A stretch of DNA of 64,000 bases from Desulfobacter sp. (GCA_028768525.1 CP054837.1:3282001-3346000), one strand, 5' to 3'. Positions 25,035-35,221 are shown, counted from the first letter of the stretch. Made by a program: numbers and translations. Notes: generated by a model not told the origin, from the letters alone.

Positions 25035-25529
25035 TCAGTGGTCAAGCAGCTCAATCCGGGTCAGGGGAAGTATCGGGGTTGCAATGAATTCGATCCCTTG
25101 GCGGATCAGGGCTTTTTTAAATCTTAATACGGCTTTGGGGGCTGTTTTCTGGCTGATCCAGCCTTCCTTGGCCAGCGCCATGATGGTGGCTTCCATGTTT
25201 TTTGTTTCGTTTCGGGCAAAGAAGACAAGGGCCGGGTTGGCATTAAACCAGCCTGCCCGGGTCAATACGCCGCATCCCCCTTTGCGGCCTTGGAAGGAGG
25301 CGTCATTGTCCATGGGGTTTCCGATTGCCCGCAGCGCATCGTCAAGCGCCTGCTCTCCGTCAGGCGGCATGCTCAGGTTTGACAGTCTTTCTGCGTAGAC
25401 GGTCATTTCATTGAGCTGCTGTCCTGCCCGGGCCCCCATGGCTGAAGGCAGAGCAGAGACGATCCAGGGGGTGTCAATCCCGATGCCCAGTTTGTCGACA
25501 ATTTCTGTCAGTCTTTCCATGGAAGCCAT
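25035..25529 (-). CDS. Hypothetical protein
   Basis: A 164-residue, probably cytosolic protein. Visible features are an N-terminal helix (ERLTEIVDKLGIGIDTPWIV), a Gly/Cys turn (GRKGGCGVLTRAGWFNANPA) and a basic helix near the end (KAVLRFKKALIRQGIEF). No signal or membrane span, and no family recognised. It lies 22 nt after the membrane protein gene and is probably co-transcribed with it. Confidence 0.6.
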   Translation of the reverse strand: MASMERLTEIVDKLGIGIDTPWIVSALPSAMGARAGQQLNEMTVYAERLSNLSMPPDGEQALDDALRAIGNPMDNDASFQGRKGGCGVLTRAGWFNANPALVFFARNETKNMEATIMALAKEGWISQKTAPKAVLRFKKALIRQGIEFIATPILPLTRIELLDH

Positions 25530-25551
25530 TGCTCTCCTTGCTGGGGCTGAT

Positions 25552-26043
25552 TCAGGGGCGATCCGGGCAGTGGGAGGAAATCAATTCAAAAATTTGTTTG
25601 AAATCCGCCTTTGAGGCCACCTGGCCCTCAGGTATGGCCAGCGTTCCCAGCCTGTGCCGGACACTGATAAAAGCGATCCCCCGGTTTGAAACCACCTCAG
25701 CCCGGATCAGATCGTCCAGGGGGATGGTGATGATTTTTGAGGACAGGGGACGTCTGGGAAGGCTTAAGCCGTCCTTGGAAATTCTGATGACCCGGCCGGC
25801 TTTTTTCTGGCAGATTCCCATCCATGCCAGCGCCCCGGCACTGAAAAAAAACAGGGCTGCCAGTCCCCAGTAAAATATTCCAGCCTGGACCGGGTCAAGC
25901 GTCATCAGGTCGCTGCTTATTCCGGTGGTATTCACCGCGGCCATAAATACAAATATCAGGCCGAACATGACCAGGGCGCTGCCGATAAAAAGCACGGCCC
26001 AAGCCTGGAGCCTGTATTCAAATTCATGGACGGTTTCAGCCAT
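25552..26043 (-). CDS. Hypothetical two-span membrane protein with a cytosolic beta domain
   Basis: A 163-residue protein with two spans (AWAVLFIGSALVMFGLIFVF; GIFYWGLAALFFFSAGALAW) and a C-terminal domain (IRISKDGLSLPRRPLSSKII, then LDDLIRAEVVSNRGIAFISV) that resembles the PH-like beta sandwich of small bacterial membrane proteins. Function unknown. It is 18 nt downstream of the DUF11-like gene and 22 nt upstream of the next, forming one unit. Confidence 0.65.
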   Translation of the reverse strand: MAETVHEFEYRLQAWAVLFIGSALVMFGLIFVFMAAVNTTGISSDLMTLDPVQAGIFYWGLAALFFFSAGALAWMGICQKKAGRVIRISKDGLSLPRRPLSSKIITIPLDDLIRAEVVSNRGIAFISVRHRLGTLAIPEGQVASKADFKQIFELISSHCPDRP

Positions 26044-26061
26044 CTCTCCCCTTTTTACATA

Positions 26062-26889
26062 TCACCGGAAGCAGGATGTTGTTTCTTCCTCAAACATCGG
26101 TTTTTCACTCTGGTCATATGTGAGGGTGGCCTTGCTTTTTGCCGAACCCTCATCGATCACTTTGCATACAATTCGATAGGTGATTTTTTTGCCCGCCTCG
26201 AGAATGGGGTAGTGTGAAAACTTAACCAGATTTCCCTCTGAGGTGTATTTAAGCCCTGGCGGGATATTCGCTGATACGAATGTCATCTGTTCCGGGATCT
26301 GGTAATCAATTTTTATATTGGTGCCGGGTGAAGAGCCGGCATTTTGTATTTCAAGTACGTAGGTCGTATTTTTCCCGACAGCAACAGGATCCTCTGTATC
26401 AAAACAACTCATCTGGATATTCGGCACGCCGATAATCATGGTGGTCGTGCTAACCTTTATGGGCGTGGTTTGGGTTGAATCGACACAGGTCGCATCAATC
26501 AATGCGTTTCCTCTTTTTGTCGCCTGCACCCTGAATTTTATTTTAATTTGTTTGCCTGGGGCGATGCTCCCCAGCGGCCAGGTAATGGTCGTTGGGCGGT
26601 CCCCTTTTGGAGGGGTTAATGTTCCCTTGTGTGTTGCACCAATAATCTTAAGGTTTTTGGGCAGGTAAAGTAACACCTCAGTGTTTTCTTTGCTTTTTTT
26701 ATCGGCATTGAAAACGACGATTGAATAATCCGCCGTATTGGGGATTGTCAGAATGCGCGGCCCTTTGAGAGAGAGGCTTTCCGGAGTGGGGGTGTCCTGG
26801 GCCATGAGCAGACATGGCAGGCTGATTACGATCAGGAATGATGCCACGGTAATTGCGTGTTTCCACCTGGTATTCTTTATTCGATTCAT
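26062..26889 (-). CDS. DUF11-domain exported protein
   Basis: A 275-residue secreted protein with an N-terminal signal (ITVASFLIVISLPCLLMAQD) and two DUF11-like Ig-fold units. The second shows the typical wording DPVAVGKNTTYVLEIQNAG, GTNIKIDYQIPEQMTFVSA and AGKKITYRIVCKV. These are surface or periplasmic beta-sandwich modules, often in adhesion or wall proteins. The ATG at 26889 has a GAAGGAG site. The product ends in TTSCFR with no anchor. Confidence 0.75.
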   Translation of the reverse strand: MNRIKNTRWKHAITVASFLIVISLPCLLMAQDTPTPESLSLKGPRILTIPNTADYSIVVFNADKKSKENTEVLLYLPKNLKIIGATHKGTLTPPKGDRPTTITWPLGSIAPGKQIKIKFRVQATKRGNALIDATCVDSTQTTPIKVSTTTMIIGVPNIQMSCFDTEDPVAVGKNTTYVLEIQNAGSSPGTNIKIDYQIPEQMTFVSANIPPGLKYTSEGNLVKFSHYPILEAGKKITYRIVCKVIDEGSAKSKATLTYDQSEKPMFEEETTSCFR

Positions 26890-27000
26890 TGCGCTCCTTC
26901 ATTTGTTGGACAGGTTGGCACTAAATTGGAAATCACCTTTATGATTATCCCGATTCCTATACGGAATGCAAGGGGGATATTGCTTTGGCAATCTGACTGT

Positions 27001-28479
27001 TCAGCATGGATTCCCTAAGTTTACCAGCCGTTCGCCCGTCCGTTTGCGGCCCATGACCATCAAACTTTTCATGAAATCCGGCCCTTTGGGCTGGCCGGTC
27101 AGGACCATGCGCAGGGCGTTCATCAGGATACCGGGCTTTACATCTAGGGTTTTCAGGGTGTCCCGGAGCAGGGTTTCCACCTCCTTTTCCGTGTAATTGT
27201 CCATGGCCAGTATTTTATGCCCCAGTTCCGCCAGGGGGGCATGGAGCTGCGCATGGGCGGTCAGGTGTTTTTCTTTGCCTTTGGGGTCCATTTCAAAATC
27301 ATCAGAAAACCAGGCCCTGCCGATGGATGCGAAATCCGTGAGCAGGTGGAAGCGCTGGCGGAGCAGGTCCAGGGTTTCCAAAAATCGTTCTTTCCCCTGG
27401 CCTTCATAGGCGCTGTCCCACAAGCCCTCTGTTTGGAGGAAGGGTTTGACGGCATCTGACAATGCCTCCAGATCCATGGTCCTCAGGTGGTGGGCATTGA
27501 TGTTCAGGGCTTTGGGGTCTGTGGCGAACCGGGTCTCCCCCGGACGGATATTGAAAACGGAATTGGCCCGGCTGATGCCGTCCAGGGAAAATGCCGCGAT
27601 CAGTTCGTCCCTGGAGAAAATCTCCCGTGAATCCGGGGTGGCCCAGCCCAGGAGGACGAGGAAATTCACAAAGGCCCAGGGCAGAAATCCCTGGTTTCTG
27701 TAATGGTGGATGGCCACCAGTTCGCCGTGGCGGCGCTTGGAGATTTTTGCCTTTTTGGGATCCAGGGTCAGGGACATATGGGCAAACACCGGCAGCGGCG
27801 CCCCAAGGGCCTTGTAGAGGAGGATCTGCTTGGGGGTATTGGCCAGGCCGTCCTGGCCCCGGATGATATGGGTGACCCTGTCGCGGATATCATCCACGGC
27901 ATTGGACAGAATGTACAGAGGGGTGCCGTTGGACCGGACAATAATGAAGTCCTCCAGGTCCTGGAACCGTTTTTCCACCCGGCCGTATACCGCATCCTTA
28001 AACACCAGGCTGCCGCCGTCCCGGGGCACCTTCAGCCGGATGGTAAAGGGCAGCCCCCGGGCCTCCTTTTCCGCGGCCCGGTCCTGGCTCAGTTCCCGGC
28101 AGGCCCCGTCGTAAACATAGGTCTGTTTGGCGGCCACGGCCGCCTCTCGTTTCCGGTCCAGCTCTTCCTTTGTGCAGAAGCATTTGTAGGCGTGGCCCGA
28201 TGCAACCAGCTGCTCTGCCGCTGCCAGGTGGTCTTTTATGGCGCTGCTCTGGAAGTTGGGGCCCTCGTCCCAGTCCAGCCCCAGCCATTTCAAGCCGTCA
28301 ATGATGCCCTGGATGGAATCTTTGGTGGAGCGCTCCGCATCCGTATCCTCGATTCTCAGGATAAATTTCCCCTGGGTTTGCCTGGCATAGAGCCAGTTGA
28401 ATATGGCGGTCCTGGCACCGCCGATGTGAAGGTAACCCGTGGGGCTGGGGGCAAATCTGACAACAACCTGGTTTTCCAT
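27001..28479 (-). CDS. gltX: Glutamate--tRNA ligase
   Basis: Class I aminoacyl-tRNA synthetase of 492 residues that charges tRNA-Glu. The HIGH motif is present as FAPSPTGYLHIGGARTAIFN near residue 10, and KMSKS as KAKISKRRHG near 250. The zinc region is incomplete (YKCFCTKEELDRKR with C-x-C only). The C-terminal anticodon-binding part ends VMGRKRTGERLVNLGNPC. It is a stand-alone gene between the accessory stretch and a divergent nitroreductase. Confidence 0.96.
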   Translation of the reverse strand: MENQVVVRFAPSPTGYLHIGGARTAIFNWLYARQTQGKFILRIEDTDAERSTKDSIQGIIDGLKWLGLDWDEGPNFQSSAIKDHLAAAEQLVASGHAYKCFCTKEELDRKREAAVAAKQTYVYDGACRELSQDRAAEKEARGLPFTIRLKVPRDGGSLVFKDAVYGRVEKRFQDLEDFIIVRSNGTPLYILSNAVDDIRDRVTHIIRGQDGLANTPKQILLYKALGAPLPVFAHMSLTLDPKKAKISKRRHGELVAIHHYRNQGFLPWAFVNFLVLLGWATPDSREIFSRDELIAAFSLDGISRANSVFNIRPGETRFATDPKALNINAHHLRTMDLEALSDAVKPFLQTEGLWDSAYEGQGKERFLETLDLLRQRFHLLTDFASIGRAWFSDDFEMDPKGKEKHLTAHAQLHAPLAELGHKILAMDNYTEKEVETLLRDTLKTLDVKPGILMNALRMVLTGQPKGPDFMKSLMVMGRKRTGERLVNLGNPC

Positions 28480-28690
28480 GATCGACTCCTTCCTGGTTAA
28501 ATATGGATGGCACCATACCCCAAGCGGTCCTCCATATCAAGCGTCCGGTCTGTTCGGGCCGTGCCGGGGCCCACCGGGGCTGACCCCATAAGCATTTATG
28601 ATGAAGATTCTGGTATTGGCCCTTCTCTTTCCCATTATTATACAGTAGGGTTAACAGCCAATATTGACCCCCATTTCAAAAGGAGATGCA

Positions 28691-29374
28691 ATGGAGATTC
28701 TGGAGGCCATCAATTCGCGGAAAAGCATCAGAAAATTCAAGCCCGATCCCGTTTCCAAAGCAACACTGAGAAAGATACTGGAAACGGCTGTCCGGGCCCC
28801 GTCATCGGAAAACACCCAGCCCTGGGAATTTTATGTCCTCTCCGGGGAGGTGCTGGACCGGGTGCGCAGCGGGAACCTTGAAAAATTGCGGAATTTTGAA
28901 ATGCCGCCCCAGGAGATGCACCATATCCTCGTGGAGCGTCCCAAAGGCAGCGTCTACCGGCGACGGCAGGTGGAGATCGCCAAACAGCTTTTTTCGCTGA
29001 TGGAGATCGCCCGGGAGGACAAAGCCATGCGGGCCCGGTGGATGGAGCGGGGATTCCGGTATTTTGACGCCCCGGCCGCTGTTATTATTACGGCGGATAA
29101 GAGCCTGCCCCTGGAGGGCAGTTTCCTGGATGTGGGGGCGGTGATGCAGAATATCTGCCTGGCCGCCCTTGAGTTCGGGCTGCACACCTGCATTGAAAAC
29201 CAGGGCATCACCTATGCCGACGTGGTCCGAAGCCAGGGGAAAATACCCGAGGATAAACGGCTGATGGCCGCCATTGCCATCGGATATCCGGACTGGACCT
29301 TTCCTGCAAACCATGTGGAAAGCCCGCGGGAATCCATAGACGAGGTGGTCACCTGGTGCGGTTTCGACCACTGA
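28691..29374 (+). CDS. Nitroreductase family protein
   Basis: A 227-residue FMN-dependent nitroreductase-fold protein. The family start is clear: AINSRKSIRKFKPDPVSKAT, then ILETAVRAPSSENTQPWEFY (FMN contacts), and late DVGAVMQNICLAALEFGLHT and AIAIGYPDW. Enzymes of this fold reduce nitro groups, quinones or flavins with NAD(P)H. The ATG at 28691 has AGGAGATG; the frame upstream lacks a ribosome site. Its 3' end lies 39 nt from the convergent GGDEF gene. Confidence 0.9.
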   Translation: MEILEAINSRKSIRKFKPDPVSKATLRKILETAVRAPSSENTQPWEFYVLSGEVLDRVRSGNLEKLRNFEMPPQEMHHILVERPKGSVYRRRQVEIAKQLFSLMEIAREDKAMRARWMERGFRYFDAPAAVIITADKSLPLEGSFLDVGAVMQNICLAALEFGLHTCIENQGITYADVVRSQGKIPEDKRLMAAIAIGYPDWTFPANHVESPRESIDEVVTWCGFDH

Positions 29375-29413
29375 GAATCCCCGCCGGTGCCCGGCGCGTC
29401 ATCTGAAGGCGGT

Positions 29414-31140
29414 TTAATTTTTACCATCCCAGACGGAGACCTGATCCCGGCCGTTTTCCTTGGCCTGATAGAGTGCAAGATCGGCGTTTTTTAATAAATC
29501 CTCCACCTTGAGCGGTTGCGTCATTATTGCCGTGCCGATACTCACCGTAATATAGATCTGGGTTTTCTTCACCGGAACCGGGGTGGTTTTAATTTTATGC
29601 CGGAGGCGCTCTGCAATCTGTACGGCCAGGTCTATGCTTGTTTCAGGGAGAAGCAGGGAGAACTCCTCTCCGCCCATCCGGCCGAATACATCCTGTTTTC
29701 TGATATTGGCTTTGACTGTTTTTGCCAGTGTTTTCAGTGCCCGGTCGCCGGTGTCGTGCCCGTAGGTGTCGTTGACGGCCTTAAAATGGTCTGCATCAAA
29801 AGAAAGCAGGCAGAGCGGTGCCCCGGACCGTTCAAACCTGAGACGCTCATATTCAGCCAGTTCCATGAACCGCCGGCGGTTAAACACCTGGCAGAGGTGG
29901 TCTATGCTGGCGATCTTAAAAGCATTTGAAAAACGGACGGAGAGAATATAGGACTGGGAAAAGATGAATATGAACAGGCCAAAGGGCAACAGATTCTGAT
30001 ATTTATTGAAAAATCCCACATGCTGGTCATAAAGGATATCGTTGACCACGGTGGCAAAAAGGGCCAGAAACCCTAATAAAATCCATTTTGCCCCCTCCAT
30101 CCCCTTGTTCATGGCCCTTATCAGCCCGAAGATTACGTACAGCGCTGAAAAAATGATAAACGTCTGGTAATAGATTTCGGTATGGGGATAGAATGAGGGC
30201 CCTGTCACCAGCACCATGAGGCTGGCCCCGGTTCCCAGGGCCTGGATTCCCATGATAACCGGCCTGTGAAAGACCTGCTGGTACAATTGGTTGATAAATG
30301 TGACAAATACAGGCAGGCCCAGGTAATAGCCCAGCACGATTATTTTCATCCGGATATGCCAGCCGGCCGCCGGAAACAGGGTGGTAAAATAGATGTCGTT
30401 GGCCACCAGGATCCGGGATGCCATGATCAGGCAGAATACGCCGAAAAGCAGCGGCGTGAGGTCTTCTCTCCGCAATCCGAATAAGCCGAAATGGTAGATT
30501 GACATGATCAGAAGGCTGCCGAAAAGGAGATAGTCTTCGATCAGGGATGTTTCCCTTTTTTTCTGAATCTGTGCCGCGGTGCCAAATTCTATGGCATCGT
30601 TTATCCCGCCGTCCTTATAGTGAAAATTCGATACCTGGAGCAGAATATCGAACTGGGGGTGCTCAACCGTGAAAACGGCGGCATGGGATTCTGACCTGGG
30701 GATGGCATCTTCAGCCGTCTTTCCCACCCTGCCGCAGGAAAAGATCTCCCTGTCATCGATCCAGAGCCGGTAGGCCGTGAATACTTCCTTCATCCTCACC
30801 GCGAAAATTCCCTTGGTGTCATTTAAATGCACTTGCAGGCGGAAGGTGGCGAAACCCTTCGCAGGAAATGAGGCATCCTTTCCCCGCCCCTTGTTCCAGA
30901 CGCCGGGAATCTCCATGAAGGTTGAGCCGTTATGGGGATCTTTGGGGGCCAGAAGTTTGTTCCAGAAAAGGCCCATTCCCCGTCCAGACGGATGGGGCCC
31001 TGTTGTTCAAGGTTCCATTCCCTCAGGTCAAGAATGCCTTTTTCAGCCCGGGGAAATGTTTTTTTGGACGCATCCGTGGCGCACCCGCTTACTAAAAAGA
31101 TACAAATCAGGAGGGCAATGCTGTGATGAAGTTTAACCAT
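29414..31140 (-). pseudogene. 7TMR-DISM diguanylate cyclase gene with a one-base frameshift
   Basis: Two frames make one gene. The 5' part (from ATG 31140) has a lipoprotein-type signal (LLICIFLVSGCA) and the start of a DISMED2-type sensor (LDLREWNLEQQGPIRLDGEW). The 3' part continues it (FWNKLLAPKDPHNG), then seven membrane spans and a GGDEF domain with an intact GGEEF active motif. Adding one T to the T4 run on the coding strand (A4 at 30966-30969) would give GEWAFFWNKLL and one ~575-residue protein. Either the gene is broken or this is a read error. An intact product would make c-di-GMP. Confidence 0.8.
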
Positions 31141-31262
31141 AGGTTATCCATGCCCTAAAATATAAAGAATGAATTTTTATGAATTTTAGCAGGAACACAA
31201 AGGCGTGTAAATAAATTTGACCTTGATGGATACCGGTGTTGATACGGCAGCCCCCGGGCTGC

Positions 31263-31291
31263 TTGCAATTTCATTGAGGATTCTCTATTTT
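31263..31291 (+). promoter_or_regulatory. Sigma-70-type promoter for the heme-sensor kinase
   Basis: TTGCAA at 31263-31268, a 17-nt spacer and TATTTT at 31286-31291 lie 27 nt before the kinase ATG. A GC hairpin (GCAGCC / GGCTGC) sits just upstream at about 31246-31261. Confidence 0.5.
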
Positions 31292-31317
31292 ATGGCATAA
31301 GAATTTAAGGAGACCCA

Positions 31318-33750
31318 ATGGCGGCCAACACCTTCAGCCTCAGGCTGAAATTCATATCAGGACTGGTGCTTTTTGCCTTTACCCTGGGCGTCTGTATCGG
31401 CGTGATCATGTATTTCCACTACAATTCCATCATGGAATCGGAGATCAGCCAGCGGTCCAGGATGCTGCTGGCCCAGTCCGATGCGGTCCAGGATTATGTG
31501 AAAACCGTACTCCGGCCGGAGATGTTCGACACCCTGCCCCAGGGGCGGTTCGTCCTCAAGGCCATGTCCTCTTCCTATATTTCCCGCCAGGTCATGGCCC
31601 GGCTCAATGTAAAGGATGCCTCGGACTACCATTACCGCCGGGTGGCCCGTAACCCCAGGAACCCGGCCTCGACTCCGGACGCCTTTGAAAGCGGGCTCAT
31701 TGAAAAATTCCGAAAATACAGGAATACGGTATTCTGGGAAGATACCACCGAGGTCGACGGCAGGGAGTACCATCTGGTGGCCCGGCCGGTGACCTTCAAG
31801 GCCTCATGCATGCAGTGCCACGGTACCCCCAAAGACGCCCCCCATGAACTCATCGATATTTACGGCGGCACCGCCGGATTCCACTATGAGGTGGGGGAAG
31901 TGGGCGGGGTGGTGGTGGCCGGATTCCCCGTGGATATGATCAAGAGCCCGGCCCTGGAACTGACCTACCAGTACCTGAGCCTCTATGTCCTTGGCATTCT
32001 TTTTTTTGCCGCCCTCATCAGCCTCTTTTTCGACCGCCTGGTGATGAAAAATCTCCACAAACTCTCCGATGTCTTTAAAACCCGGTTCTCAGGAGAAGAG
32101 GAGCTGCCCATTATTGAGCGGCTGGGGCAAAAGGGTGAAATCGAAGGCCTGGTGGAGGGGGTGGAGGAACTGGCCGTCTGCCTGGCCGGCGCCCGGAAGG
32201 ACCTCCAGGATCATGCCCAGAACCTGGAGCGGCGGGTGAAGGAACGAACCCTGGCACTGGATCTTAAGGCCACAAAACACCTGGGGGATGCCCGGCTCTT
32301 TGTGAATCTGCTCTCCGACTTCGGCCGGTCCGGGGAGGACCGCCAGCTGATTATGAATCTGCTTAAAAGCGTTGGAGAACGGTATGGGGCGGCCCAGGCC
32401 GTTTACCACTGCACCGTGGCCTCAAAGAATTACTATGCCTGGAAGGCCTCAGATGCCATTTCCCCCCTTTCCCCGGAAGTTGAGGAACTGCTATGGAAGG
32501 ATGAAACCCTTCTGCTGGACAGGCAGCTTTTCATACCGGTGAAATCCCCGGAGGCCCACTGGGGTATTCTCAACCTCATCTGGGAGGCGCAGCCCGATCC
32601 CGGCGACCTGGATCCGGATATCCTTCTGGCCCTGGGCCAGCAGCTGGCCATCCTCATTGAGAACATCCATGCCTTTTCCAATATAAGATTCCAGCACGAT
32701 ATGCTTCAGTCGGTGTTCAACGGGATTTCAGATCCCCTGATGCTCATTGACCGGGGCTGCCGCATCATCATTGCCAATGACGGCTGCCGCCTTCTCTTTG
32801 ACCGGGACAAAAAGGGGGACCGGGAAGGGATTCTGGCACAGCTTCTCTGCCCGGAGGGGTGCGCTGGCAAAAGCATTCTCACCCAGGTGGCCACCACCGG
32901 CCGGCCGGTGAGCCATGAAATCCGGCTGCCGGACAACCGGTATTTTGATATCGACCTCTATCCCCTGGAACAGGCCGGAAAGACAGGAATGAAAATGGTG
33001 CTTTATGCCCGGGACATCACCCAGGAAAAAGAGATGCTGGATCGGATGCACCAGGCCGAGCGGCTCTCCGCCGTGGGCAAAATGGCCGCCGGCATCGCCC
33101 ATGAAATCAACAACCCCCTGGGGGTGATCCAGGTTTATGCCGACCTGGTCAAAGATGGCACTGAAGACCCCGAAACCCTCCAGGACCTGGACATCATCCT
33201 CAAGCATACCCGCTCCGCCAAAAAGGTGGTCCGGAACCTGCTCAATCTGGCCCGGCCTAAAAAGAAACTCTCCGGTTCCTGCGATATCAACGAGGTGGTC
33301 CGGTCCGAGATGGAGGTGTTCAGGGCCCAGGCTAAAAACAGGCAGATCCGGATGACCGCCGATCTGGCAACGGATCTGCCCCGGATAAATTGTGATGCGG
33401 CCGTGGCCGAGCAGATCCTGACCAATCTCTGGCTCAATGCCTTGGATGCCCTCCAGGAAGAGGGGGACAGGATTTCCTTATCCACGGAGCGCAGGGGCGC
33501 CGGCGAGGTCTGTCTGGTCATTGAGGATAACGGTTCCGGCATTGAGGATGACCATCTGGACCGGATTTTTGATCCGTTTTTCACCACCAAGGCCGTTGGC
33601 AAGGGCACCGGCCTGGGACTGTCGGTGATCTACGGTTTTGTCAATGAACTGGGGGGGCGGATTGAGGTGGACAACCGTCCTAACACCCGGTTTAATGTAT
33701 TTTTTCCGGCAGCAGGCCAAAGCCGTGAAGGGGATATGAACAATGGATGA
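31318..33750 (+). CDS. Sensor histidine kinase with a c-type heme (Tll0287-like) periplasmic domain
   Basis: An 810-residue kinase. A membrane span (ISGLVLFAFTLGVCIGVIMY) is followed by a periplasmic Tll0287-like (DUF3365) domain with a c-heme motif CMQCH at residues 164-168, a second span near 222-245, a GAF-like region (about 330-455), a PAS domain (ISDPLMLIDRGCRIIIANDG), HisKA with phospho-His near 595 (AAGIAHEINNPLGV) and HATPase (DNGSGIEDDHLDRIFDPFFT, GTGLGLSV). It probably senses redox, NO or CO at the heme. It overlaps the response regulator by 8 nt, so they form one two-component pair. Confidence 0.93.
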   Translation: MAANTFSLRLKFISGLVLFAFTLGVCIGVIMYFHYNSIMESEISQRSRMLLAQSDAVQDYVKTVLRPEMFDTLPQGRFVLKAMSSSYISRQVMARLNVKDASDYHYRRVARNPRNPASTPDAFESGLIEKFRKYRNTVFWEDTTEVDGREYHLVARPVTFKASCMQCHGTPKDAPHELIDIYGGTAGFHYEVGEVGGVVVAGFPVDMIKSPALELTYQYLSLYVLGILFFAALISLFFDRLVMKNLHKLSDVFKTRFSGEEELPIIERLGQKGEIEGLVEGVEELAVCLAGARKDLQDHAQNLERRVKERTLALDLKATKHLGDARLFVNLLSDFGRSGEDRQLIMNLLKSVGERYGAAQAVYHCTVASKNYYAWKASDAISPLSPEVEELLWKDETLLLDRQLFIPVKSPEAHWGILNLIWEAQPDPGDLDPDILLALGQQLAILIENIHAFSNIRFQHDMLQSVFNGISDPLMLIDRGCRIIIANDGCRLLFDRDKKGDREGILAQLLCPEGCAGKSILTQVATTGRPVSHEIRLPDNRYFDIDLYPLEQAGKTGMKMVLYARDITQEKEMLDRMHQAERLSAVGKMAAGIAHEINNPLGVIQVYADLVKDGTEDPETLQDLDIILKHTRSAKKVVRNLLNLARPKKKLSGSCDINEVVRSEMEVFRAQAKNRQIRMTADLATDLPRINCDAAVAEQILTNLWLNALDALQEEGDRISLSTERRGAGEVCLVIEDNGSGIEDDHLDRIFDPFFTTKAVGKGTGLGLSVIYGFVNELGGRIEVDNRPNTRFNVFFPAAGQSREGDMNNG

Positions 33751-35164
33751 ATTTTCCATTCTGGTGGTGGATGACGACCCCGATTTCTTACGTGGGGTGA
33801 TCCGCCAGCTGAAAAAAGCCTTTGAAACGACAGATATCCTTGGGGCCGGCAGCGGTGAAGAGGCCCTGGCCCTTATGAAAGAAAAGGCGAGGGAAAAAGA
33901 GGTGGGGGTGCTGCTCTCCGACCTGCGCATGCCCGGGCTCTCAGGCCATGACCTGCTGGAAGAGGCCCTGGCCCTCAATCCCGGTCTCTGTGCCGTCATG
34001 ATCACCGGCTATGCCACGGTGGAAGCGGCGGTCCAGGCCCTGAAGGCCGGGGCCTGGGATTTCATTACCAAACCCGTGGAAAAGCAGACCCTGATCCACA
34101 CCGTTGAAAAGGCGGTGCAGCATTACGGCCTGGCCAGGGAAAACAAGCGGCTCCAGGCCCTGGTGGCGGCCATGGGCAAGACGGACAGGGCCCCCCAATG
34201 GCAGAGCCCCGTCATGAAACACCTCCAGGAGCGGCTGGCCGCCATGGCCGTCACCGATTACACGGTGCTCATCACGGGGGAATCCGGCGCGGGCAAGGAG
34301 TTCGCCGCCCGGGAGATCCACCGGCTTTCCCCCCGGAAGGATGCCGCCTGCCATGCCCTGAACTGCCCGGCCATCCCGGACCAGCTCCTGGAAAGCGAGC
34401 TCTTCGGCCATGTAAAGGGGGCCTTTACCGGGGCCGAGCGGAACCGGGACGGATTTTTCCTGGCCGCGGACAAGGGCACATTGATACTGGATGAAATCGG
34501 GGATATTTCCCTGCCCATCCAGGCCAAGCTGCTCAAATTCCTCCAGGACAAGGAGGTAAAGCCCGTAGGGTCCTCGGTATCAAAACCCACGGATGTGCGG
34601 ATCATCGCCCTGACCAACCAGAACCTTGAAGAAAAGATAAAGGACGGCAGCTTCCGCCAGGACCTCTATTACCGTCTCAACGTCCTGTCAGTGACCATGC
34701 CGCCCCTGAGGGAGCGGTCCGAAGATATCCCTTTGCTGGTGCGCCGGTTTCTGGACCGGACCTGCGGGGAGATGAACCTGGCCCCCATGGAAATCCACCC
34801 GGCGGCCATGGCCCACCTGGCCCGGCAGCCCTGGCCGGGCAATGTCAGGGAACTGCTCAACTATGTCCGCCGCCTGGCCGTTTTTTCCAACGGCAGGGCC
34901 ATCAATCCGGCCCTGATCCGGGTGGTGGACGGGGATATGGCAGGTTTTCCGGCTGCGGGCGAACCGTCGGACCGGCCTGTTTCCTACAAGGCGGCCAAGA
35001 AGGAGGCCATGGATCTTTTCTGCCGGGACTACCTCTCCCGGATGTTCACCCGGACCCGGGGCAATATTTCCGAGGCCTCCCGGCTCAGCGGCCTGGAACG
35101 GGCCTCCATCCAGAAAATCGTCAAGCGCCTGGGCATGGATATGGCCCAATTCCGGAAAAGCTGA
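33743..35164 (+). CDS. Sigma-54-dependent response regulator (NtrC family)
   Basis: A 473-residue regulator. The receiver has phospho-acceptor Asp60 (VLLSDLRMPGLSG). The AAA+ domain has Walker A GESGAGKEFAAREIH, the sigma-54 contact loop GAFTGAERNRDGFF and Walker B GTLILDEIGDIS. A Fis-type helix-turn-helix ends the protein (GNISEASRLSGLERASIQKI). It is translationally coupled to the heme kinase and presumably activates sigma-54 promoters in response to it. No GG-N10-GC promoter was recognised nearby, so its targets lie elsewhere or are missed. Confidence 0.95.
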   Translation: MDEFSILVVDDDPDFLRGVIRQLKKAFETTDILGAGSGEEALALMKEKAREKEVGVLLSDLRMPGLSGHDLLEEALALNPGLCAVMITGYATVEAAVQALKAGAWDFITKPVEKQTLIHTVEKAVQHYGLARENKRLQALVAAMGKTDRAPQWQSPVMKHLQERLAAMAVTDYTVLITGESGAGKEFAAREIHRLSPRKDAACHALNCPAIPDQLLESELFGHVKGAFTGAERNRDGFFLAADKGTLILDEIGDISLPIQAKLLKFLQDKEVKPVGSSVSKPTDVRIIALTNQNLEEKIKDGSFRQDLYYRLNVLSVTMPPLRERSEDIPLLVRRFLDRTCGEMNLAPMEIHPAAMAHLARQPWPGNVRELLNYVRRLAVFSNGRAINPALIRVVDGDMAGFPAAGEPSDRPVSYKAAKKEAMDLFCRDYLSRMFTRTRGNISEASRLSGLERASIQKIVKRLGMDMAQFRKS

Positions 35165-35190
35165 GGCCGGGGGTGCATTGTGTTTTTTAA

Positions 35191-35221
35191 CGCCCGGTAA
35201 GTCCGATGGGCCTACCGGGCG
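35191..35221. terminator. Hairpin between convergent genes
   Basis: CGCCCGGTA / TACCGGGCG arms (35191-35199 and 35213-35221) with a 13-nt loop lie between the converging response regulator and RND genes. It likely ends transcription from one or both sides; a T-run precedes it on the plus strand but there is no good U-tract after it. Confidence 0.55.
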
